A DNA stretch of 64,000 bases from Atrichornis clamosus (Eukaryota; Chordata; Aves; Passeriformes; Menuridae). Shown here piece by piece: positions 25,862 to 35,935 of this stretch; positions within the stretch are counted from its first letter, which is position 1; each line of letters opens with the position of its first letter. The stretch spans positions 1-64,000 of the forward strand of contig WBMZ01010148.1 of NCBI GenBank assembly GCA_013400975.1, written 5' to 3'. Under the pieces are notes generated by a model. That model had not been told where the DNA came from. It searched no databases and saw only the letters and a list, made by a program, of their open reading frames with translations. The position numbers were made by a program, and so were the translations under genes.

Positions 25862-25981
25862 CTGGAGGGCTGGCTGTTTGTCATTCCTCTTTGGAGACTT
25901 CAATCCACTAACTTGTTGCTGCTGCTGCTGTTGTTGCTGCTGCTGCTGTTGCAGGAGAAGCTGCCGTGCCACCTGGAGAGC
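25862..25981 (-). CDS. FOXP1: FOXP1 internal coding exon (N-terminal polyglutamine segment)
   Basis: FOXP1 is a forkhead transcription factor, mostly a nuclear repressor that dimerises through a leucine zipper. This exon encodes 40 residues of its N-terminal glutamine-rich region: [10 protein letters not shown], then 13 Q, then [17 protein letters not shown]. As I recall the paralogue, FOXP2 reads ALQAARQ, TSGLKSPKSSDKQ and RPLQ here, so FOXP1 fits and FOXP2 does not. The zinc finger, zipper and forkhead domains lie in exons beyond the left edge, and the start-codon exon lies beyond the right edge. On the minus strand the exon follows a pyrimidine-rich acceptor ending CCACAG and is followed by the strong donor CAG|GTAAGG. 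Both ends fall between codons (phase 0), so skipping the exon would keep the frame. The open frame runs on into both introns, so the exon limits rest on the splice sites and on the family sequence. Confidence 0.95.
25913..25951 (-). repeat. FOXP1: Polyglutamine tract, 13 codons, built of two 18-nt units plus CAA
   Basis: Read on the coding strand, the tract is CAA, four CAG, CAA, then the same six codons again, then a final CAA. The two 18-nt units (25934-25951 and 25916-25933) are identical. CAA interruptions break the CAG runs into fours, which normally limits slippage. Removing one unit leaves seven glutamines, the number I remember for mammalian FOXP1 at this place. Confidence 0.93.
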
Positions 25982-26024
25982 CTGTGGGGACAAAGAGGTT
26001 GGAGAATTCAGTTTACAGCAAAGA
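25982..26024 (-). promoter_or_regulatory. 3' splice site (acceptor) of the FOXP1 exon
   Basis: On the minus strand a run rich in C and T (AATTCTCCAACCTCTTTG then TCCCCACAG) leads into the exon. A possible branch point lies in ACTGAAT about 25 nt upstream of the AG. No other AG lies between that point and the exon. Confidence 0.85.
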
Positions 26025-26587
26025 AGGCATGGGGAGCTACACAAACAGCACAGGGGCAAGGCAATCCCTGGTCATGGGGTACTGCTTCACTCCTGATGCA
26101 CCCCACTGAGGAAAGCAGTGGCTTCCAAAAAAGTAAAAACTCAGTACCCGCATGCCATGGCCCGATATCCCACCACTGGATTTCCCATTTTGACTGTGGA
26201 TTAAAACAGCAGCAGCTGATGTTCAGCTTCTGGGTGGGAACCTCAAGTAACTGCAGGAATTCTTGTGGTGAGCTCCATACAATCTTTTTTGTCCCCCTGG
26301 AGCAGCTCACAGCTCTCCTTGCTACTGGGCAGGCTCCTGTATTGATGGCTTTCATGTGCCTTCCCTCCAGCAGGTCAGGTCACGTTTACAGAAGAGGGCA
26401 GTCACATATCACTGTCTGCTCCTCTGAGTGCCAGAGAACGTCAGGGAAGTTTCTGGAAGGCCATGGTGGGAGAAAGAAGAGAGGCAGCAGCGGGCAAAGC
26501 CATGCTGAAGGCTGAAGAAGCTGCAAGCAGCTGGAGAGAACGCAAAGGAAAGAAAGGAAGGCATCTCACCTCACCAAAATCCATGAC

Positions 26588-26649
26588 TTGGACTTTGATG
26601 ATCCTTTTTGGTCCCTTCCAGCTCAGACAATTCTCTGATGCTATGAAAA
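26588..26649 (+). mobile_element. CR1 LINE, extreme 3' end
   Basis: The plus strand reads ACTTTGATGATCCTTTTTGG, TCCCTTCCAGCTCAGACAAT and TCTCTGATGCTATGAAA. This is the usual CR1 3' terminus in sense orientation, ending in its short terminal repeats. Only about 60 bp are recognisable. Confidence 0.88.
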
Positions 26650-27954
26650 TCACCGGCAGATCATGATGAACCAGCTGTGGGGACTCGACGGGAGGGAGCA
26701 GAGCAGCAAAGGGACAGTGTGACAGTGGAGGGGCATGGGACGTGACCCTGAAAGCATGAGCAGGCAGGACGTGTGGGGGGTTACTGCAAAATGTCATGCA
26801 AAGATAAAGAGTCCCTCAACACTGGAGCCTGCCGCTCTGCAAGGCCCGATTTCTCCATTAGGTGGGGAAAAGAAAGCAAGAGGAGGTAAAAGACAGGGGG
26901 AAAAGACAAGGAGCAAATCCCTGCCCTGGCTCCCTCATGGCTCACCAGCCTGGGGACAGCAAGGATGATCCCTGCAAGACAGACTGTGGCACAGCTGAGC
27001 TCCGCTGGCGAGACCCCAGCCTGCTGCTCCCGGAGGATTCACCAGCACCGGACTCAGGCCTCCTTGGTCTCCTTGGAGACGTTCAGTACATGTGTAGGTG
27101 GAAAAGTGGGAAGGCTGAAGACTTCATTAATGTAAAACAAGAAAAATAGTCCCTTTACAAGATGCCTACATGGAAGGAGGGAAAAAGCCTTCCCCACTCC
27201 TACTGTGTATGTTCTCTGAGTGATTTAATTAATACCTATTTAATTAAGAAGTCAGATATGCTTCAGGTTTCACTTGCTTCTCCAAGTTGCAGAGTGTTTA
27301 ATCTCAGTGTAGAACTGCTGGGAAAGGTTTGATACCAAGGTCTGCAAACTCAGATCCAAACCACCCCCCTCAGTAAAACCTTGTTATTTTATGGCCTAGA
27401 CCCACCTTTTTACTTTCGAAGAGACACTGGTCAGCCCAGCAGACTGAAGAACCACTGCCACTGACCAGAGCAAGCGGGCAGATGAGACCTTACCACACGC
27501 TGGCAACGAGCCCTCCCTTACAATTTAATAACAAGTCTCCACTGGATCAGAAAAACTCTGTAAGAGTGGATGGGACTTCCAGCAGAGCTTGGTGCAGTGA
27601 AGGTAAAATTAGATCTTGGATTTCAAGCTGGTCCGAGCTCAGTGCACCTGTAACATCTCTAAACTGGTCTGTGTCACTGGAATGGGTGCAGGGAGCTGCC
27701 GGGCACAGACGTGAACCAGGGTGGGCATGGATCTGGGCACACACACACTCTGCAATCGCCCCCATGATGGTGCAGCGTCAAGAACCAGAAAACCCTACAG
27801 CCTACCAAAGAATACAATGCAACAAAGGAAACCTTTATGCAGAAAGTGCTAAGGACGGTTAAAAAATACCTTCTTTTATTGAATTAATTTATTTAGCTGT
27901 TAAAGCATCTTCAAGGGTGGGCAGAGGCAGCAGAAATAAAACCTACAAGACTTA
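26650..27954. other. FOXP1 intron, no recognisable element
   Basis: Mixed-composition intron with no repeat or gene recognised. Confidence 0.5.
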
Positions 27955-28100
27955 AGGGGATGGGCAACAAATACTCACCTATTTAACAGGGGTGTTGTAT
28001 GGCTTATTTAATTAATGAATACTTGTAAAGCACTCTGAGTTGCTCAGACAAGAAGCTCTATAGAGTACAAGCGCAACATATTATTATATATTATTAAGAC
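27955..28100 (+). mobile_element. MIR-like SINE, 3' tail fragment
   Basis: CACCTATTTAACAGGGGTGT, TTGTATGGCTTATTTAATTA, ACTTGTAAAGCACTCTGAG, AAGCTCTATAGAGTACAAGC and a TATTATTATATATTATTA end match the 3' half and tail of the same SINE type as the copy at 24130. Confidence 0.85.
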
Positions 28101-31100
28101 TGGCTCTGCAGAAGAATAATTCCAGGTAAATGTGCAATCAAATGATCATTTTAGTTCCCAGTAATTAGACTCAATAGGCCAAAAAAAACACAGAAGCCTT
28201 TCTTTAATCATACACTAAACAATCAGAACATCCCTAACCTTTCAAGCTACAGCCTTTTTGAATAAAACATCATCAACTTATAGATATTATTCCAAAAAGA
28301 ACCAGTCACCATATGTGTTGTCTCTTTGAAATACAGTTGCTATAGCAGACCCTGCATGCATTTCATGTGATATGATCATATTCTATCCGTTCTGGCAGCT
28401 GAGAGGTTGCACAATTAAATTGGCTGCCAGAAATTTCTGAAGATTCCCAGAACAAGTAGCCATGCAAGAAATGCCTGCTCTCCACTCGAGCAGGCCACGA
28501 AGCTCTGTGCAGCCTGGCAGGGTGGCCACTGCCACCATGAACCCTTACCCTGACTGACCCCACGCCGATGAGGGTCTCTGTCCGTGGAATCAGCCTTGCA
28601 GTGGCAGAGCTCTGATGCAGTAAAGCCAGAGCTCTCTCCCTGCTCCAGCCCACCTGCACAGCATCCGCACCCCTCACACCCACCCTTGTGAGGGTCTCCA
28701 TCTCAGGTGACATCTGCACCACCACACTCCACGTCTGACTGTCACCTGTCCTGGCGCAGACCTGGTGGGACCAGAGATGGCAAGAGGGAGGGTGGACCAG
28801 GACAGGAAGGAAAGGATTAGAAAGAATAAAAGTGGGCTGGAGGGAGCATTGTGGATACAAGGAGCCAGGATGGACAGGAACATCCAAGTGAGAAACAAGG
28901 TAGATGTGGCTGAGATAGGGACATGCTGACATTCCAGGGGATTGCAACTTGAAATGGCTTTTCCCATCTCTCTCAAAATTTCACTTTTTCACTTATAATT
29001 AACTGATGCTGAGCATCAGATGAGCTCAGGGTGGAAGGTTGTTTTAAGGGTGGAAGGTTGTTTAAAGCTCAGATCTGGTTCTTACTGAACATCTGCATCA
29101 AGTAGGTATTACATCCTTGGTGGTACAGTGAACCTAGGGATCCCACTGCCTTTCTACATCTACCTGCTCAGCCTTTCCTCCCTCCTACCTCAGACCAAGC
29201 CCTGTCCTTGCCCGTCCAAGTCTCATCCATACTCCTTACACATGACAGGACACGTAGAAGAAAGATGGTTAGCTCAGTCCGGGACATACCATCCCTCTTT
29301 CCTCTCACACACAAAATATTTCAAGCCTGTTTGGAGTTTGCCTTCCTGGAATTACTTTGCTGATGTCAGTTCAAGCACAGTGGACACCTGCCCCTGTTAC
29401 CCTGGCACGTCCTGTAAAATCCAAGCCAACAAGCATTGCAACTCTACGCCCTTCCCTGGTTCCAGGCAGTGCCGCTCCCGCACGGAGCTCATCCCTGGAT
29501 GCTGGCGTGGGAGCCCTGCTGAGGCTGCCGGTGCTGCACAGTGCTCAGGCAGGGATAGACAGGGAAATTAATTTGAGTGAAGTCAGTCCCACAACCTTCA
29601 TCAGCACGGAGATTCGCAAGCAGGCCTGTACATTAATAAAGCTTCCTGTGGGAGTAGATGTTGCCTTTGATTTGCATGTGAATTCAATGCTAGTGAGAAG
29701 TGCCAGACTGTCAGACATGGAGACCAAAGTCTCTTATCTTTCCAAAAGCTTCTGTAGCAGTTTCCCCACATTTCCTTAATCATCTGCCTTGTCCTCAACT
29801 TACTGAACAGGCAGTAGAGAGTAAAGCTGGATTCGGTTCAACTCCTGCTGCTGCCAAGTCCTGAAACAAGGGTGCCAGGACTGTTTACTGCTAGCCAACA
29901 GCTCTGCTAACGTGGCCCTCTCCTCACGAGCAGGTGCTCTGACATCTCCAAGCTCTTTTCACACATTCCTCCCCACTGCCGTAGTTACATCCTAAATCTC
30001 TACCACGTGCTTGCAAGTGAACAATTGCCAGGGGCTGTGAAAAATCAGCTCGTGTTTGTGCGTCCAGACAACTGCGTTTTCCTGCGCGGGATGGGCAGGA
30101 GGAGATGCCAAGAGCCCCCAAAACCACAGAGGTGCTTCAAATATCTGGGTCCATGATTACCAGCAGCCACATTATCCGTGCTGCTCAAAGAGCCTGCAAG
30201 CCTGGACAAAGCTTCTTGGACACCCAGTCACCAATACTGGCCTCCAGCAGCAAATCACAGAGCACCAGCAAGCATCCTCCTCTCTGCATCAAAACGCAAA
30301 GAGAAAATCTTCCCACTTACTGGAAAAAAAGAGAAAGAAAAATATCCCCTAGCAAGTGCATCTTCCATAGTTTTTAGTCACTATAAACATGGATTTGGAA
30401 GGACAACATCAGAAAAAGTCTCCCTACCAACCAAGTCATCCTATGCCTAAATGCAACATGGAGTAAATGAACTCCCAAGATATCTTCTTATCCATTAGGA
30501 AATCACCCAGACATAAGGAGATTTTCTGGTGTAAAACAGAGACCAGTAAAAGGCAACTGAAACACTGCACTTTAGAGACATTGCACAAGCTTGGAATGGT
30601 ATTTGAGAGTCAACACTGGGTGACACCTAACCCAGGAAAAATGTTAACAGTACGTTAACTGTGAGATGAATCAAGCCTGTTTCATTCACAGAGTAAGTGG
30701 GAAGCCCCACTGAAAAGCCCTCTCCCTGTGCTTAGGGAAGTGGCAACCATTTAGTATTTCCCAACTGCTTAAGCACCGGGAGGGGGAAAAAAAAGTACAC
30801 ATTTGAGATGACCAAGACAATTTTATTGCAAGATAGACAGAACGTGACTTGTTTGCCCAGAACACTGGGCACTGTTATCACCCCAGTTACTGCTACAATT
30901 CGACATTTTCATGTAAGAGCCTCCACCTTTCGGTTTCACCATCCTCTTTGGGCAAGTTCTGCTGAAGGGTAAAAGTGTAGTCCTGCCTCTGACTTCATGT
31001 GGCCAGAAACTCCTGATTCGGGAAGGCGGCTGGGGAAGGGAAATATACTGGAAAAAGAGGGTAGAACTTTAAAAATAGAAATGCTGCTTAAATGCCATAT

Positions 31101-34100
31101 ACTTGCTTGCAGTGTCAGTACATAAGGAAAACAGTAACAGGATCCAGTCGCATGGAGCCTCTTGCTAACTTGTTCCACCACTGCAGCCAGTACAAGGCAG
31201 CAACTCTCCAACTTTTTTCCATCATCCTATTCCTATTGAAGAAAAAGAGCTCCAGCTCCTCCCTTCCCATCTGCTCCAACCGATATTAATATCAATCAGT
31301 TATTAATGAAATACGATGACCTACAGCTACACCAGGCCTGACTGTGACGGTAGGAGAAGCTTGTTTTCAAACCTGAGGTTTATCAGGCATGGAAAGATCC
31401 AGAGAACTGCAGGATGTATGGAAAGGTATGTACACTGGAGGGAGGGGAGCTGAGCAACAGCCATGAGGATGTAAAAGAAATGGGTGCTCTGTCTGACTGT
31501 CAATTCCCAGGGCAGTTGTGCAGAAATGGGCTTCCTCCGAAATGGGTAAGCATGAACACAGAAGTTGCAAAGAGGGCACAAAACAAAAGCCCATGTGTTT
31601 TTACAGATTCTGAAGGATTTTTGGGCCTTTCCAGGTGGACAAAGCTGCTTATCAGGAAAGCAACTTGAGAAAGGAGGAAGGAAGACTTCCCAGAAATCTG
31701 AGATGGTCCTGCAGCCATCTGAAGTGTTCAAGCAATAAATCTGCAAAGTTACTTGCCAGCCAACCTAATCATCTGTCCATTATTTCAGTTATGGTCATTA
31801 AACAACAAAACAGAACAAAACAAGCAGAGAGAGATAAGAAGGTAGAAATTTGAAGGGCAAAATCTGCCCTTGGAGCATATATAGCACAACCCTGGTCCCA
31901 GATTCCAGAAGCCAGACCTTCTGTGTTGATCTCTGATAGCTGTACCCTTACAAGCTACCACTGCTGCTCAACTTCCCCACTGAGGTCTGGGCAAAGCACG
32001 GCTTTGCAGCAGCAGGCATGCAGTTCTCTCACCATCTCTTTCTTCCCAAATTTCATGTTGGCTTTAGGCACTGAGGAATCGCCCGGCCGGCAGCTCCAGG
32101 CGCCTCTCCCAGCGGAGCACGGCCCACCTCCCAAAAGGGCTTCTTGCTTCCGTTCAGTCTCGCAAGGCAAGTACCTTTGTTTCTCCTGGGTGGGACGAGG
32201 GGGAATTTAGACTCAGCCAGCAATCTCTCTTCTTTCTCAGCTCCCATCTGTCCTCACACCCCGCTCCACTCCACAGCTGCTCCCGGCAGAGCGGCAAGAT
32301 GCAGCTCTCAAGCTTGGAAGCCCGGATGCACCCGAGCTTCAGAGCTGCTTCATGTCTCTCCCACTCCTGCCTCCTCTACCTCCTCTCCTGCGACACTCTC
32401 TTCTCCTGGAGCAGCAGATGTAGAGGAGCGGTGGTAGGAGGCAGACACATTGGAGGGGAGCCCTGCTGCAGTTCTCCTCCGGCAGGCTCAGGAGCCGCAC
32501 AACGTGTGGAAACCGGCGAGGAGTGGAGCAATATGCAAAAGGAAAAAAAATAAAAAATAGTGCAAAGTGACAGCAGTGGGTAGTGCTGTTCCTCTGGGAG
32601 GAACAGAACAGGGGGAGGTGAGATGAACCAACTAGAGAATAGGAAAGGAACCAAAATGAAGAGGAGGAATAAAATGTAGAAGATGCAAAAAAGAGAAGCA
32701 GATGTTCTTGCAGCACTTATTCCCTCTGACATTCGTGCCCAACTCTTCCATCTTCCTCCAGAACTGGGAAATGAGCTGCTACATGCTTCCTCCCCATTGC
32801 CATCACCCTGACCCCGTGCCACACACAAAACGAGACAAAGCCAAGAGCCCCAACACTGTTTTTGGCACCACAGCAGGGAAGCTTGAGGACAGCTACAGGC
32901 AGGACACAGGGCTCTGCTATGGGACACAGCCAGGATGCAACAGCATCCCTGCTGTCCAGCCTTCTCAACCGCCTTGGATTCAAACAACCACCATCCTCAT
33001 CCCATCCTCTATTATTTCCTTGTTTCATTAAATAATCCTCCTCCATCCCCCCTGTACCCAGCTCCACAGGTGCAGCAGAGGGATGCTGTGAGCCCAGGGA
33101 GATGCTGCTGGTTGCCTGTACACAGCACCTCGCTTGTCTGCAGCAAATCTGCAAGGCTGGCTCCATCCAAGGGCTACCAGCCAGCTCATCAAGGAGGGGA
33201 GCTTCAACAGCAATCTTTCACTCAATAAAATGATCAGCTGGCCATGAAGGCTTTGCTTAGACACAGCAGACTGGTCTGGACAAGTGACTAATGGGTGATT
33301 CCCATGCTGGAAAAAGAGAAGGGACCTGAGGTCCACATGTATAAATCCTGGCTCACATCCTGTCCCTGATGTGACAGGGGCAGACTTGGAGCAGGGGAGC
33401 TGGCAACGTGCCTCATGCTGAAGCATCTCCTAGAATAGTTCAGTCATGAGGAAAGAAGATGAGTCTTTATTTTTCTTCCAGCAGGCTTAGTTTCTTTCCT
33501 CTGGAATAGATCCTGGCTACCAGTTAAGGAGATTCCCTCCAGAAAAAGGCACTGGAAACATAAACCCTTTCTTCCAAACCCACAGGGTGGAGCTGCCCGT
33601 GTCCCAGCTCAGCTGCACTTCATCCTCGTGGGCACTGAGGTTACTCCCGCCGGTGGGAGGACAAGAGGACTCGATGCTCCTGCCCTGCCATCCCACAGCC
33701 CATCCCATGGCTGGCAAGGTTCCCTGCCTGCTATCCCAGCTCTGCAGCAGCAAGGACCCAGCCTCACATGGGGGGAAAACAGGGTTTGCCTCCAAAACAA
33801 CCCATTTCCATTTTGTAATTTCTTCATTAAATCCACCAATTTCAGGAAAAGGTGAGCGAGGTATTGTCTTCAATACTTGGAGACGCTACAGGGATGAAGG
33901 GGGCAGGCAGCAAAGGGCAGCAGGGTAAGGGATCAATCTCTGAACCAAGGACAAGGGCTACAGAAATCACTTTTTTGGGGTAAAAATTATATCCTCAGGC
34001 GGCTACACTGTAAAAACACCTTCTGTCCCCTCTTTTAAAGAGTCACAGTCAGGACTCATCAAAGCCACTTAAAAAGTATCTGGCAAAAAGTTCCCAAACA

Positions 34101-34831
34101 TTAAAAATGGTTCTCTTTATTCTGGCATGCCAAGACTCACAGCATGTAGAGGTCTGTACCAGCAAGAAAGGAGGGATGGGCCAACACATCCTGGTAAAAC
34201 GAGAAAGGATACGAATCTTGGCTCCCTGCGCAAACTGAACCAGAACTGAACTGTGCCTGAGTGACAAAAAAAAAATCTTATGGGACTTCCAGCTCATTTC
34301 TGTAGGCTCGAGATCAGATTCTGAACTACTGTGTTTATCCAAAAGTGAACCAGACCTTTGAATATTTGGAGGAGCATTCACTGCTGAGCCGCGTTTTTCT
34401 TGGATGTCAAAGGCACGGGAAGTTCTCATATTTTTTAATAGAGAAGAGAAGAGGGATAAGGTGGGGGGGGAGAAGGAAGAGGGCCTTTTTGTTGCTACAA
34501 CATAAATAGTATATTGCATACAGCTGCTTGCGCGCTTCCCTGTGTGGTCAACAAAACAGGGAACATATTTTAAGCTTGTTTTCCAAAACACTGCATGACA
34601 AACTTGTACTCAGAGGCCCATGAAATACAGCCCCTGACTGTGGACATCTCACCACGCTCCATCAGACACTCGCCGCTGTTGGGTGAATGAAGAAAGCAAA
34701 ACATTGGGACAGCCCAAAACATGAAAAACTGAAGCTGCAAATCACATCTCTGCACTTCTATGGCACAACCTAATTTAGAACAGCTTCTAAAAGCCTTAAT
34801 TTTAACAGATTCTGGTAAAGCAAAAATAGGC
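28101..34831. other. FOXP1 intron, no recognisable element
   Basis: About 6.7 kb with no exon, no recognised repeat family and no strong CpG cluster. A 20-bp unit (GGGTGGAAGGTTGTTT core) is duplicated in tandem at 29028-29067. Open frames of up to 203 codons lack protein-like features. Confidence 0.5.
29028..29067 (+). repeat. Two-copy tandem repeat, 20-bp unit
   Basis: GGGTGGAAGGTTGTTTTAA is followed directly by GGGTGGAAGGTTGTTTAAA. Confidence 0.85.
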
Positions 34832-35345
34832 AAGGTTCAGATGGAGGCGACAAAAATGATTAGAGGCCTCAGCAGATAGGAGGCAAGATTGATAAGGGTG
34901 GGAGTGTTTAGTTTAGCAAGAGATGAGTAAGAAGGGAGATGATAAAAGTACACAAATTGTGACTTGGCCTGAGAAGGTACATCTGGTGCTTTTGCCATTT
35001 CTCATAATGCAAGAGAGAGGGGACATTGAATGAAGTCAGGAAGCAACAACCACCAAAAAAAAATTAAAGCCGATAAAAGGATTTTTTTTTTTCTTTCTTA
35101 ATACACAACTCATAATTACTCTCTGGAACTTACTGTCACAAGATATCACCGTGCCAAGAGCATGGGAAGGATGCAAAGAAAGGATCAGACACTTGCACAG
35201 ATAGTCATGAAAGCATTCACAGCTACCTTTGGAAAGATAATAGAAATCAAGGTTCAAATGTTTATGCTTCAGGACACGAACCAACTGGTTAATTGCTGGA
35301 GGCTGGGAGGAAACTTTCCCCCATGGACAGGTCCTCCAAGTGTCC
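34832..35345 (+). mobile_element. Ancient CR1-type LINE, 3' fragment
   Basis: Recognisable landmarks in sense order are GGTTCAGATGGAGGCGACAA, AAATGATTAGAGGCCTC, AGGGAGATGATAAAAGTA, TTCTCATAATGCAAGAGAGA, TACACAACTCATAATTACTC, TCTGGAACTTACTGTCACAA and ATGCTTCAGGACACGAACCA, then GGGAGGAAACTTTCCCCCAT. These fit the 3' region of old CR1 families that are common in turtles and crocodilians. Divergence is high and internal pieces are missing, so this copy predates the young avian ones. Confidence 0.82.
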
Positions 35346-35689
35346 TTCACGAGTTTCTGCCCAAGGACTCCAGCCAGGGCTGGAGAGATCCCTGTCCAAC
35401 AGGATGCAATTGTCACTGCTCCTCTGGCTCCTCAGGTACCTCCATCCCTCACCACTGAACACAAAGCCCATTCCTCAGCCCATCCTGAGCCTTCTCAACC
35501 CTCAGGGAGCTGCTGGGCAAGGGGGGCCAGCCATGTCCCCCAGCCCAGCCCCCGCCCATGTCACCTGGCCCCAAGCTGCTCATTTCCTCTTTCTTCTTCG
35601 TATCACATTTAAGTTTCAGGTCCTTATTTTGCCAGCCCTTCCTCTCCCTGCTATTCCTGGACCCACCAGCGGCGCACAAACTCGAACAC

Positions 35690-35935
35690 AACTTCAAGAT
35701 GTCAGGCAAATTTTCCTTTTTTCCATCTGAAGCCATTCCTCAGAGGAAACCTACATCCCTGAGGAGCAGGGGGACCCTCCTGCCGATCGGGCACCTGCGG
35801 GGCAGCGGCAGTCAGGCGCTATTACGGACCGCGGAGCTCATCAACGCGCTGGAACTGACATGCGACTCGGGGAGACAAAGAGAGATTTTGAAAGCAAGTC
35901 AGTCTATTAAATTTATACCTACCTGCACAATGTGA
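35690..35935. promoter_or_regulatory. CpG-rich patch, candidate regulatory element
   Basis: About 12 CpGs lie in 35780-35880 (around CCGATCGGGCACC, ATTACGGACCGCGGAGC and CATCAACGCGCTGGAAC), then AT-rich sequence follows. The contrast with the flanking intron is sharp. No exon can be supported. Confidence 0.35.

Noticed and set aside
25878..26096. Poly-cysteine and poly-leucine frames on the plus strand
   Set aside because: They are antisense shadows of the FOXP1 glutamine codons.
28550..28710. Possible internal repeat (GAGGGTCTCTGTC and GAGGGTCTCCATC)
   Set aside because: The similarity covers only about 18 bp with mismatches and does not extend into a repeat unit.
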